The notes under the pieces: model-generated
Told to the model about the DNA's origin: nothing
The model's input: the letters and a program-made list of their open reading frames with translations, nothing else
The model's database searches: none
Shown here: positions 9,320 through 18,303 of the stretch, piece after piece
Layout of the letters: each line of letters begins with the position of its first letter
How positions within the stretch are numbered: the stretch's first letter is position 1
Source: Legionella nagasakiensis
GTDB taxonomy: Bacteria; Pseudomonadota; Gammaproteobacteria; Legionellales; Legionellaceae
Direction: 5' to 3'
Length of the DNA: 64,000 nt
Assembly (NCBI RefSeq): GCF_900639915.1
Contig: NZ_CAAAID010000003.1
Coordinates: 124,001 to 188,000, forward strand
Translations under genes and position numbers: made by a program

Positions 9320-9373
9320 AGTGGTTATTCTCACAATGAATGGGAAGTTATGATGCAATAACCACTTTTTTTG
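9320..9373 (+). promoter_or_regulatory. Stem-loop with T-tract upstream of pilB
   Basis: AGTGGTTATT (9320-9329) and AATAACCACT (9357-9366) form a perfect 10-base inverted repeat around a 27-base loop, followed by a run of T. No plus-strand gene ends upstream, so an intrinsic terminator here would act as a leader attenuator for pilB, about 45 bases before its ATG. It could also be a site on the divergent transcript. Confidence 0.4.
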
Positions 9374-9410
9374 TCTATAGTTATCATAGAGTTAATAAGG
9401 TTAATTGATT

Positions 9411-11132
9411 ATGTCCTTTGTGCCAGAAGAGCATTTGCAAGGCATTGCGCAGCTTTTAGTTCAAGAAAATTTACTTGATAAAGATAATGCTTTGAAATAT
9501 CAGCAAATTGCGATAAGCAATAAACAAAGCCTTCAACAATACTTGGTAAATAGCAATATTATTTCAGCCAAACAGATTGCCTTGTCAGTTGCTCAAAACT
9601 TTGGGGTTCCTGTCCTTGATCTCGATTGTATTGATATCGATGCAATACCCACCACCTTGGTTAGTGATAAATTAATTCAACGCCATGGACTTGTGCCACT
9701 TTTCAATCGCGGCAAGCAGCTATATATAGCGATTGACGATCCAAGTAAACATGCTTCACTAAAAGAAATCCAATTTCATACGGGGTTGCATGCCACGCCA
9801 TTAGTAGTCGAAACAGATAAATTAAATGAATTAATTGACAAATTAATTCACGAAAAAGAAAGTCAGGGATTAGCCTCTTATTTTGAAGAAACGAGGGATA
9901 TTGATGGTCTAGAATTCAGTACTGATGAAGATGAAAATGAGGCAGATACTTCAGGCTTGTCCAGTGAAGATGCGCCTATCGTAAAATTTGTAAACAGAAT
10001 TATTGTTGAAGCCATAAAAAAAAGCGCTTCTGATATTCATTTTGAGCCTTATGAGCGCAGTTACCGCATTCGGTATCGACAGGATGGCATTTTAAATGAA
10101 GTCACAGCACCACCAATCAGTCTAGCAGCTCGTATTTCCGCACGCATTAAGGTTATGTCAAATCTGGATATTTCTGAGCGTCGCATTCCCCAGGATGGTC
10201 GTTTTAAGATGAAATTATCGCCAACTCGTTCCGTTGATTTCCGAGTAAGCACTTGTCCAACCATTGCAGGTGAAAAAGTAGTCATGAGAATTCTTGACCC
10301 AGGCTCAACCAAACTTGGTGTTGAATCACTGGGATTTAGCCCTAAACAAAAAGAGCATTTTTTACAAGCTATTCAACGCCCGCAAGGCATGATCCTGGTT
10401 ACTGGCCCTACTGGTAGTGGTAAAACAGTAACGCTTTATTCTGCTTTAAACGAACTCAATACGACTGAACATAATATTTCAACCGCTGAAGATCCAGTGG
10501 AAATCAAAGTTTCTGGCATCAATCAAGTGAATATCAATCCTAAGGCAGGACTTACTTTTTCTGGGGCTCTACGCGCTTTTTTACGTCAAGATCCAGACAT
10601 TATCATGGTTGGCGAGATACGCGATTTAGAAACCGCCGAAATAGCAATCAAAGCAGCACAAACCGGCCATCTAGTTTTATCCACATTACATACTAACAGT
10701 GCCGCTGAAACATTGACTCGCCTGGTAAACATGGGCATCCCCTCTTTCAATATTGCAAGTTCAGTGAGTTTGATCATCGCTCAACGTCTGGTTAGGCGCT
10801 TGTGCGAACACTGTAAGGTCATCCGTGATGATTTTACGATTGCCAGTTTAGTGGAGCTTGGTTTTTCAGAGGCTGAAGCCCATACCCTGAATGCCTATAA
10901 AGCAAATGGCTGTAATCAATGTACGAATGGCTACCGAGGGCGTATTGGTTTATTTGAAGTGTTACCTATGACTAAAGATCTTGGCCGATTAATCATGTCT
11001 GGAGGAAATTCTCTCGATATCCTCAAACATGCGCAGAACGATGGAATGCTTACCATTTATCAATCCGGCCTTGAAAAAATCAAAGAAGGTGTTACCACAA
11101 TTGAAGAGGTTAATCGGGTAACGGTGGATTAA
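9411..11132 (+). CDS. pilB: Type IV pilus assembly ATPase PilB
   Basis: A 573-residue GspE/PilB hexameric ATPase that drives pilin polymerisation at the inner membrane. The N-terminal MshEN-type domain (about 1-150) is followed by the ATPase core: Walker A TGPTGSGKTVTLYS, the Asp box (TAEDPVEIKVSGINQVNI), Walker B DPDIIMVGEIRD and the His box TGHLVLSTLHTN. The zinc tetracysteine motif is CEHC...CNQC. The ATG at 9411 follows AATAAGG. The gene is followed after seven bases by pilC, giving the standard pilB-pilC-pilD order. Confidence 0.97.
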   Translation: MSFVPEEHLQGIAQLLVQENLLDKDNALKYQQIAISNKQSLQQYLVNSNIISAKQIALSVAQNFGVPVLDLDCIDIDAIPTTLVSDKLIQRHGLVPLFNRGKQLYIAIDDPSKHASLKEIQFHTGLHATPLVVETDKLNELIDKLIHEKESQGLASYFEETRDIDGLEFSTDEDENEADTSGLSSEDAPIVKFVNRIIVEAIKKSASDIHFEPYERSYRIRYRQDGILNEVTAPPISLAARISARIKVMSNLDISERRIPQDGRFKMKLSPTRSVDFRVSTCPTIAGEKVVMRILDPGSTKLGVESLGFSPKQKEHFLQAIQRPQGMILVTGPTGSGKTVTLYSALNELNTTEHNISTAEDPVEIKVSGINQVNINPKAGLTFSGALRAFLRQDPDIIMVGEIRDLETAEIAIKAAQTGHLVLSTLHTNSAAETLTRLVNMGIPSFNIASSVSLIIAQRLVRRLCEHCKVIRDDFTIASLVELGFSEAEAHTLNAYKANGCNQCTNGYRGRIGLFEVLPMTKDLGRLIMSGGNSLDILKHAQNDGMLTIYQSGLEKIKEGVTTIEEVNRVTVD

Positions 11133-11139
11133 GAATACT

Positions 11140-12357
11140 ATGGCTAAAAATACAAATATCACAACCACTTATCAGTGGGAAGGCGTTAATCAGTCTGGCG
11201 AAAAACTCAATGGCATCATTGACGCCCGCAGTCTTGCCATTGCCAAAATAGAGTTACGCAAGCAAGGAATTATTACCCGAAAAATCATCAAAAAAAGAAA
11301 ACCTCTGTTTGGTAAAAGCAAAAAAATTAAACAAGCCGACATTACAATCTTTAGCCGACAGCTGGCAACCATGATTGAAGCCGGTATTCCTCTAATACAA
11401 GCGTTTGATATTGTGTCCAAAGGGCAAAGTAATCAGCGTATGAAAGATTTGATTGAAACCATTAAGAAAGACGTAGAATCCGGTTTAACATTAGCCGAAT
11501 CATTAAAAAAACATCCTGCTTTTTTTAATGAACTGTTTTGTAATCTTGTCGATGCTGGTGAAAAATCAGGTTCTCTCGATGTGATGCTCGATAAAGTCGC
11601 CACCTATAAAGAAAAAATTGAAACCATTAAAAAGAAAATAAAAAAAGCGTTAACCTATCCTATGGCCGTCATCGTCGTAGCATTCCTCGTTACTACCGGC
11701 TTATTAATTTTTGTTGTACCTCAATTTGAATCGTTATTTGAAGGTTTTGGCGCGGATCTTCCTGCATTAACTCGTGCAATCATTAGTCTTTCAGAATTTT
11801 TTCAAGCTTATTGGTATATTCTATTTGGCTTACTCGGTGCAGCCATTTATGGATTTATTTATGCGCGTAATCATTCGTCCAATTTTGCCCATCAGGTTGA
11901 CCGCTATATGTTGAAAATGCCTGTCGTTGGCACCATCCTTGAAAAAGCAGCCATAGCGCGTTTTTCTCGAACTTTATCGATTACGTTTGCTGCTGGATTG
12001 CCCCTGGTTGAAGCGTTGAAGTCCGTATCAGGAGCAACGGGTAATATTTTATATGCAGAAGCCACCGATAAAATCCGAGAAGAAGTATCCAATGGGCAAC
12101 AAATGCAGGTTGCCATGGAAAATACCGGCTTATTTCCTAATATGGTGATACAAATGATAGCCATTGGTGAAGAATCCGGTGCATTGGAGCAGATGCTTAC
12201 TAAAGTGGCTAATTTTTTTGAAGAAGAAGTTGATAATGCCGTAGATTCATTAAGTAGTTTATTAGAACCTATAATCATGGCAATATTAGGTATCTTGGTA
12301 GGTGGTTTAGTCGTCGCGATGTATTTACCTATCTTTAAACTTGGCTCTGTGGTATAA
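11140..12357 (+). CDS. pilC: Type IV pilus inner-membrane platform protein PilC
   Basis: A 405-residue GspF/PilC protein with two copies of the T2SF cytoplasmic domain (about residues 65-190 and 270-395), each starting with a FSRQLATMIEAGIPLIQA / FSRTLSITFAAGLPLVEA motif and followed by membrane segments. It interacts with PilB to insert pilin subunits. Three transmembrane helices are seen near residues 173-195, 222-240 and 375-400. It lies between pilB and pilD with short spacers. Confidence 0.97.
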   Translation: MAKNTNITTTYQWEGVNQSGEKLNGIIDARSLAIAKIELRKQGIITRKIIKKRKPLFGKSKKIKQADITIFSRQLATMIEAGIPLIQAFDIVSKGQSNQRMKDLIETIKKDVESGLTLAESLKKHPAFFNELFCNLVDAGEKSGSLDVMLDKVATYKEKIETIKKKIKKALTYPMAVIVVAFLVTTGLLIFVVPQFESLFEGFGADLPALTRAIISLSEFFQAYWYILFGLLGAAIYGFIYARNHSSNFAHQVDRYMLKMPVVGTILEKAAIARFSRTLSITFAAGLPLVEALKSVSGATGNILYAEATDKIREEVSNGQQMQVAMENTGLFPNMVIQMIAIGEESGALEQMLTKVANFFEEEVDNAVDSLSSLLEPIIMAILGILVGGLVVAMYLPIFKLGSVV

Positions 12358-12362
12358 ATTGT

Positions 12363-13241
12363 ATGCTTGCTCAACTAATATCCATTTACCCTGTTACCAT
12401 TTACGTTTTTTTTGCATTCTTTTCTCTTGCAGTCGGCAGTCTGTTAAATGTCATCATCCATCGCCTTCCTCTAATGCTCCACGAAGAATGGGCATCTCAA
12501 TGCCGAAGCTTATTGCAGTTGCCTGATGAAGCACCCATCAAAAAAATAAATTTGTTTTTCCCTCGCTCTTTCTGCCCGCAATGTAAGAACAAAATTCCAT
12601 TTTGGCATAATATTCCACTTGTAAGCTATTGTCTTTTAGGTGGGCGCTGCGCGACATGTCGTCAACCAATTTCATGTCGTTATCCATTAGTTGAAGCGCT
12701 TTGCCTCGTTTTGTCTCTTTTGGCAGCCTGGTATTTCGGGTTTAACATTACCTTGATATTTGCTCTTTTATTTATTTGGTTGCTGATTGTGATTTGTTTT
12801 ATTGATCTCCAGCACCAACTGATTCCAGACGGTTTAAGTTTAAGTCTTTTATGGCTTGGTTTAATAGCAAATATCCAGGCTTTATTCACTCCCCTCTCTG
12901 TTGCTGTTTTAAGCGCCGCAGGAGCCTATCTGGTGCTTTGGTTATTCATTAAGCTATTTTACCTATTAACAGGTAAAATCGGCATGGGGCAAGGGGATTT
13001 CAAATTATTTGCAGCGTTTGGCGCATGGTTTGGCTGGATACAATTACCTTTTATTTTGCTCATCGCTTCAATACTTGGTGCCTTGACAGGCCTCATATAT
13101 TTAAAAGCAACCAGGCAAACAAGGGATACGCCCATTCCTTTTGGCCCTTTTTTATGTCTGGCAGGCCTGATTGCCTTGTTTCATGGCAATGAGATCATTC
13201 GCTGGTATCTCAATCTCTTTATTTTGACACCCCTCCTTTAG
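12363..13241 (+). CDS. pilD: Prepilin leader peptidase/N-methyltransferase PilD
   Basis: A 292-residue bifunctional integral membrane aspartyl protease that cleaves and N-methylates type IV prepilins and type II secretion pseudopilins. Visible features are the cytoplasmic four-cysteine motif (CPQC...CATC), the first active-site Asp in FIDLQHQLIPD, and the second in GMGQGDFKLFAAFGAW. About eight membrane helices are apparent. In Legionella PilD serves both pili and the Lsp type II system. In related bacteria coaE often follows; here the next gene is on the opposite strand and overlaps the last 23 bases of pilD. Confidence 0.97.
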   Translation: MLAQLISIYPVTIYVFFAFFSLAVGSLLNVIIHRLPLMLHEEWASQCRSLLQLPDEAPIKKINLFFPRSFCPQCKNKIPFWHNIPLVSYCLLGGRCATCRQPISCRYPLVEALCLVLSLLAAWYFGFNITLIFALLFIWLLIVICFIDLQHQLIPDGLSLSLLWLGLIANIQALFTPLSVAVLSAAGAYLVLWLFIKLFYLLTGKIGMGQGDFKLFAAFGAWFGWIQLPFILLIASILGALTGLIYLKATRQTRDTPIPFGPFLCLAGLIALFHGNEIIRWYLNLFILTPLL

Positions 13242-16200
13242 AGGGGTTGGGTAATAACGATCCATCTGAACTAAACTCTTGATCTAACCCATTCAAAGCA
13301 TCCATAGGGAGAAGGGTTTCTGGCCGCGCAAAAAAATGAGTGCAATTTTTACCTGACAGATAATAAATAAGAGCATTAATGCCTCTGATGAGCGTGTCAA
13401 GAATAGCCTTCATGCCATGAAGCTCACCTAATATTTGCTTCGCACTACGCCCCTTATATTTCGTGTCATTTACTTCTTCGATGCTTTTACGCTGCCATTC
13501 CCTTGCAATATCCAGTGGATTGTTTCTTAAAGATTCACACTGACTACGAGCATCACGAATATGACGATATAAATTATCTCGCAAAGCAGTTGCCGCTGTT
13601 GCTTCAATGGAAGTTCGATCCATTGCTATGATAGTCAGGACCTTAGGCGCCAAGCGCTCGGCTATTGTCTTTTCAAAGTCGCTCAAAAAATCCAAAAATC
13701 GCCTTTTAACCTCATCTCGATTTACGGATTCTTTTTTGGCGGAAGCAATTGGTGATTCTACAGTCACAGGAGTTACCATTGGTAATGCCATGTCAGAATC
13801 CCGTATTCCAGCAGCAATCGCAGTTGCCTCATCCGGTAATTCGGCACCGCTCAATGGAGGCTGAAATAAAGAACCATGACCTTTGTTGCGGTTTTTGACC
13901 GTCGCTCTGGATGGTAATTTATCAACCCCGGGTGGCGCATGTCGAATTGGACGATGGGATGCCTCAGTTGTACGGGGAGATTCTTGAGTTAAACGCTGTG
14001 AGGAACCATTGATGACAGCTCTTAATCCATCAAAAAGATCCGGCCAACCTGGAAGTTCTCGTAATTCATCATAATCTGAATGCGTGAGTTCTCTGAGAAA
14101 TTGCTCTTTCAACTCATCCACGTAAACAGCAACGTGTTGAGGAGCCTCAACATACCGTTCATGCATTTTTTTTAGACAAGCCTTTAGTCGCTCTTTCAAT
14201 TGCAAGGCAAGCTCTGCTTTTGGATACAAATGTGGTTCTGCCCTTAATCGCCTAATAGCTTGCGTCAACATTTTTTCATCCAAAGCACTTGATGCTAAAC
14301 GCAATACCCTGAGAAATTGTTGACGAGGTGCTTCTGCTCGAGGAGCCGATGTTTGCGGCATTACTAAACGCAAACGCTCAATCATTTGATCTAAAGAAGC
14401 TCTCTGCAAAGAAGCTTTCATTTCAGTGGTAATTGGATGATTAGGATAAAGGGCCGCACCTTTCTCAATAAGTCGTAAAATCAGGCGTTGAGCAGCGTCT
14501 CTTTGTAAAACATCAAAGTGATGCTGATTTTTCTCAACATGCTCCACAATTAAACACAGCAACGTTTCTCCATGCGCCAAAGAAACATTCATACTATCTG
14601 TTGGTATGGCTGCAACAAATTCCGATAAAAATCGAAAATCATTCTCTGCAATAGCATTCGTTAAGGCATCCGTTTCCTTATAGAAACGAAAAATTCTGGA
14701 CGCCCTACGTTTGTCAGAGAAGTTACTTAAAACAGGTAACAACTGACGATGGTCAATGGTGTCTCCCATGCTCGCCAGAATAACTCTTGCCACATCCAAA
14801 CCGTTCTGGCCAAGCATGCATTTGCTCAATTGTTGATATAAACTTGCTCTCATTTCCTCACGCAATGGAATGCTTGGAGGCAGCCGCTTATAAAAATCAA
14901 TGCATGCTTGCATAATACGCGGGGACTGAGCCAGACGTGTACAAGCAATCAGCAACGTATGATTCTCTCCTTCCTGACTTAATAAATGTTGTACAAGAGG
15001 TAAGTGCCTGTCTTGCTCAGTGAATGCAGTGACAATCTTGGCTTCTGACTCCCACAGACTATTCTCCCCAGACGCAAAAAACATCGGGTTGCTTGCCAAT
15101 ATTTTCCTGAATAATAAAGCAACCATCTCTGCAGCATGCTCAGAGTGCAGTGCCAAATCAAAAATGGGTTGTTCTATGTCAACGGTTCCTATGGTCAGTG
15201 ATAATTTAAGCGTTTTAAGAAAATCAATCACATCATCTACATCGGCAAGCAATGCTTCCACTTCCTTAAGATGCCCCATACAGACAGCGTACTGAAATTG
15301 TTGAATTTTATCTTCTCTTGGTTCACCAGACAAATATTGATGAATAACATTTCTAATCAATCCATCTTTGCGGTTAGCCAAAGTAAACATTTTGGCTAAG
15401 TCATGGCCATAACTGTCTTTTGTGGTTAATTTGTCTGCAGTAAGACGATGTAGCGCTTGAAAAGAGACATGGCGGCAGGTTTGCTCAAAACGACGCTCTA
15501 AATTGCTCGCATGCTCGCTGTTTACATAAACGTCTGAAGTAAAGCTAGTCTGACCATTGGTAGAAAATGCACCTACCACAAGACCTGCCAGTTTCTCAAT
15601 ATCACCTCCACATTGCTCGACATGACCACCGTCACAAAACGACCAACCATGGTGTGGATGATATACTACGGCAATCCTATGATTAACACTCGAGAGTAGA
15701 AATGAAACAGGATAAGTGATGCCTCGTAAATTTTCCTGTAAGGGTGCAAAATAGCCATGAGTCAACGTTTCCTGATCATAGGCCCCTGCAAATCCAGACA
15801 CTTTACTTACTGTTATACCTCTTCGGCCATATTCTGCCGGCACCATGTATTTAAATGAATCCAATAGTTCCTGCCGAGGTAATACTGTACGGCCAAATAA
15901 TGTTTCCGACACTTCAGAAAAATTCTGATGCACGATCACAGAATCGAAAAATGGCTGCATTTCAAGCAAATCGGTATGAACAGCCGGCAACCCATCAAGA
16001 GAACCTGTACGCGGAGCTTTCGTTTGTGCAAGACTTATTAAATCAATCAATAATTGAGAAGGAAATTGATCGATAAAGGCAATACGCGCTTCAAAGTTTT
16101 CCTGCTCATCCAACAAACTGGAAACAGCATAGATATTTGCAATGCCAGCACACACTCCCTTGGCAAGGTTGTTAAATTGCCTAGAATCGGCTGGAATAGC

Positions 16201-16923
16201 TTCCATGTAATTCATTGCCATCATGGATGCCGTGATTTTTCCATGAGTCTGGGACGATAATACCAATTTTACATAGTATTTTTTGGTTTCCATAAAATCA
16301 GAGATTGACTTAAGGGCATCCTGACTTAAACCACCACGGCCACTAGCTAGACATTCAATGATCGCATCTTTGTATACACCAGGCACATTCAGCAAACCCT
16401 GCTCGAGTTCACCATCAGAATTGACAACAGCATAATGAACTGCACCACCATCAAGATATATAAGAAACACGCCGGGATCGAGAATCCCTGCTCGAGCACC
16501 GTACACCGATCCTAACGTCAGTTGATAACGGCTGTTTTCCTTGATCACTTTATTTAAATGAGCCAGTGACTGTGAAATAAAGCTACTCCGACCAGCTTCC
16601 TTGGGAGCAAGTGAAGGAAAGTCACTATGTAATCTCTTTAATGCATTTTCTGCCAACACAGTTTGTCCGGAATCTTGTAAAGACTTCAGCAAACGACTCA
16701 GCATTAACAGGTAATTGGTGGACGGGACAATGTCATGTTGAATCAATCGTTCCCAGGGCTGAAATAATTCCAATAAAACAGATTCCGAAGAAGTTCGGGA
16801 TAAGCGCAAAAATGATTGGATTTCCCTTTCACTAGGCAACCTATCTTTATTGGTAATGGTTTTAAATGCTTCCAGCATTGGACTAAGAGGTCTTACAGGT
16901 ATCCCGGGTCGTCTTGGTGGCAT
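13219..16923 (-). CDS. Large putative Dot/Icm effector with C58-like protease triad
   Basis: A 1234-residue protein I cannot match to a named gene. No signal peptide or membrane segments are seen. Residues about 250-435 show a pattern like C58 (YopT/AvrPphB) cysteine proteases: LAKGVCAGIANIYA with Cys258, VSFLLSSVNHRIAVVYH with His415, and GWSFCDGG with Asp431. The His-Asp spacing of 16 equals YopT. Segments near 541-562 (QQFQYAVCMGHLKEVEALLA) and 752-770 look like degenerate ankyrin repeats. The C-terminal third is helical and charged. The tail QEFSSDGSLLPNPSKGGVSK is polar and Ser-rich but not a strong E-block signal. Effector status is inferred from size, domain mix and accessory location. 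Confidence 0.7.
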   Translation of the reverse strand: MPPRRPGIPVRPLSPMLEAFKTITNKDRLPSEREIQSFLRLSRTSSESVLLELFQPWERLIQHDIVPSTNYLLMLSRLLKSLQDSGQTVLAENALKRLHSDFPSLAPKEAGRSSFISQSLAHLNKVIKENSRYQLTLGSVYGARAGILDPGVFLIYLDGGAVHYAVVNSDGELEQGLLNVPGVYKDAIIECLASGRGGLSQDALKSISDFMETKKYYVKLVLSSQTHGKITASMMAMNYMEAIPADSRQFNNLAKGVCAGIANIYAVSSLLDEQENFEARIAFIDQFPSQLLIDLISLAQTKAPRTGSLDGLPAVHTDLLEMQPFFDSVIVHQNFSEVSETLFGRTVLPRQELLDSFKYMVPAEYGRRGITVSKVSGFAGAYDQETLTHGYFAPLQENLRGITYPVSFLLSSVNHRIAVVYHPHHGWSFCDGGHVEQCGGDIEKLAGLVVGAFSTNGQTSFTSDVYVNSEHASNLERRFEQTCRHVSFQALHRLTADKLTTKDSYGHDLAKMFTLANRKDGLIRNVIHQYLSGEPREDKIQQFQYAVCMGHLKEVEALLADVDDVIDFLKTLKLSLTIGTVDIEQPIFDLALHSEHAAEMVALLFRKILASNPMFFASGENSLWESEAKIVTAFTEQDRHLPLVQHLLSQEGENHTLLIACTRLAQSPRIMQACIDFYKRLPPSIPLREEMRASLYQQLSKCMLGQNGLDVARVILASMGDTIDHRQLLPVLSNFSDKRRASRIFRFYKETDALTNAIAENDFRFLSEFVAAIPTDSMNVSLAHGETLLCLIVEHVEKNQHHFDVLQRDAAQRLILRLIEKGAALYPNHPITTEMKASLQRASLDQMIERLRLVMPQTSAPRAEAPRQQFLRVLRLASSALDEKMLTQAIRRLRAEPHLYPKAELALQLKERLKACLKKMHERYVEAPQHVAVYVDELKEQFLRELTHSDYDELRELPGWPDLFDGLRAVINGSSQRLTQESPRTTEASHRPIRHAPPGVDKLPSRATVKNRNKGHGSLFQPPLSGAELPDEATAIAAGIRDSDMALPMVTPVTVESPIASAKKESVNRDEVKRRFLDFLSDFEKTIAERLAPKVLTIIAMDRTSIEATAATALRDNLYRHIRDARSQCESLRNNPLDIAREWQRKSIEEVNDTKYKGRSAKQILGELHGMKAILDTLIRGINALIYYLSGKNCTHFFARPETLLPMDALNGLDQEFSSDGSLLPNPSKGGVSK

Positions 16924-16952
16924 AATAAAAATATAAAAATAAAGATTACCTT

Positions 16953-16981
16953 ATTATATTGCCATAAATGTTCAATATCAA
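16953..16981 (-). promoter_or_regulatory. Sigma-70 promoter of the 1234-residue gene
   Basis: Read on the minus strand, TTGATA (16976-16981) and TATAAT (16953-16958) are separated by exactly 17 bases. The -10 is perfect and the -35 matches five of six. It lies 29 bases upstream of the ATG at 16923. The short leader is AT-rich with no clear ribosome binding site next to the ATG. Confidence 0.6.
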
Positions 16982-17150
16982 GTCAAAATGTATTGGTTTT
17001 ATTGGATTTGCATCAGTAAATTTGTACATATATTCATTAAAAAAAGCAAGAAAATCAAATTGATGACACACCCTAAATACTAAGGAATAAATAGGATGGG
17101 CTCTTATGAAACCCAGTAGGAAACCCAAACATCTCTATAAGAAAAATATT

Positions 17151-17741
17151 CTAGGATTTACTGCGAAATTGCGTTAGTGCAGAAAAAAACTCCGGTTTAT
17201 TTAGACCAATTGCCGCAAAGATTTGAGGAACCTTGTCCCAACTATTTTCTTGCTCTATGCTTGCAACGACCAATTCAAATCCACGTTTTTTATCAGCCTC
17301 CACACCCCAACCATTAATATAACACAAACCATGCAATCGTTTTGCTTTAATATGACCCAGTTGCTCAGCCGCAGTTAGATAAGCCAAGGCTTCTTCATAA
17401 TGCTCCTTCATTTGTTTTTCATTACTGGGGCTTGCAAAAATGCCTTTTGCTTGTAAATCCTCTCTGAATTTTGCCGCCTCCAATAAATAGTTTCCCAAAA
17501 TATATTGAGCTTCAGAATCTTCAATGGTAGCTGCCACTCGATAGCATTCCATTGACATTTCTCGCGCAAATGGCTGTTTTTTTCTGCCATGCATAGACTC
17601 ATAGATGCCCGCAAGCGTATGATATAAGGCGATTTCTTTTTTTAATGCGTCTTCGCTCGGCTGGTTATGAATCCGATTATGTTGTAATGCCTTAATTTTT
17701 TTGGTGAGCCTCTTGATTTTAAACCGTTTTATAAACAGCAT
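17151..17741 (-). CDS. Sel1/TPR-like hypothetical protein
   Basis: A 196-residue protein with a very basic N-terminus (MLFIKRFKIKRLTKKIKALQ). Two helical-hairpin units follow that resemble Sel1 repeats: EMSMECYRVAATIEDSEAQY to ILGNYLLEAAKF (about 61-92), and ALAYLTAAEQLGHIKAKRLHGLCYINGWGVEADKKR (about 118-153). The latter has the GWGVEAD turn typical of Sel1. Such repeats mediate protein contacts and are common in Legionella secreted and cytosolic proteins. It follows the membrane-protein gene at 17753 after 11 bases and is likely in its operon. Function is unknown. Confidence 0.65.
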   Translation of the reverse strand: MLFIKRFKIKRLTKKIKALQHNRIHNQPSEDALKKEIALYHTLAGIYESMHGRKKQPFAREMSMECYRVAATIEDSEAQYILGNYLLEAAKFREDLQAKGIFASPSNEKQMKEHYEEALAYLTAAEQLGHIKAKRLHGLCYINGWGVEADKKRGFELVVASIEQENSWDKVPQIFAAIGLNKPEFFSALTQFRSKS

Positions 17742-17752
17742 AGTTGCTCCTC

Positions 17753-18199
17753 TCAGTCAACCGGTGGAACATAAATCAACCATTGAAATAAAGTAATTAT
17801 CACAAATACAAGTATAACAATCATTATGATTTTTGATAAAATTTTTACCGTTTCCTTAACCTCCAGCTTCCTCTCAACTTTCTCTTGATTCCGCTCTTCA
17901 AGATTATAAAGCCTGTTGTCGATTCGATTAGAAAAAATATAAGCTATTATAATAGTTATCAAAGCCGGGATAAAAAAAGCCAAGAAAACAGCCCATGACG
18001 CTCCCCGCAGGTCAAAACCATAATCATTCTGAAAAGAGTATCGCCAACGAAGAATAAATTCAGGAACATCATAGATGCCCTTTAATATTAAAAAAGGAAA
18101 AATGTATGCACTGAACGCAAACAATGTCATGCCGACAACAAGACAAATCATTCCGATAATATAAGTCCAATGATTCTGTTGATATCTATCTTGTTCCAT
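17753..18199 (-). CDS. Small inner-membrane protein of unknown function
   Basis: A 148-residue protein with three strong transmembrane segments (about residues 12-35, 65-87 and 118-143). Between the second and third lies a charged helix (NRIDNRLYNLEERNQEKVERKLEVKE) that could form a short coiled coil. I recognise no family. ATG 18199 is used; a GTG at 18211 would add four residues. It is the first gene of a probable two-gene unit with the Sel1-like gene, and diverges from ppsR. Confidence 0.6.
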   Translation of the reverse strand: MEQDRYQQNHWTYIIGMICLVVGMTLFAFSAYIFPFLILKGIYDVPEFILRWRYSFQNDYGFDLRGASWAVFLAFFIPALITIIIAYIFSNRIDNRLYNLEERNQEKVERKLEVKETVKILSKIIMIVILVFVIITLFQWLIYVPPVD

Positions 18200-18303
18200 A
18201 ATTAAAGCCACTGCTCATCACATTGATGATTCAATCAACATAGCAGATAGCCCAGTAATTGCCAAGTATAAGCCTCCCAACTATAATAATTTTTTCTAAT
18301 AAA

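Noticed and set aside
13219..16923. Toxin-complex or RTX identity for the 1234-residue protein
   Set aside because: No glycine-rich nonapeptides, YD repeats or signal peptide were seen.
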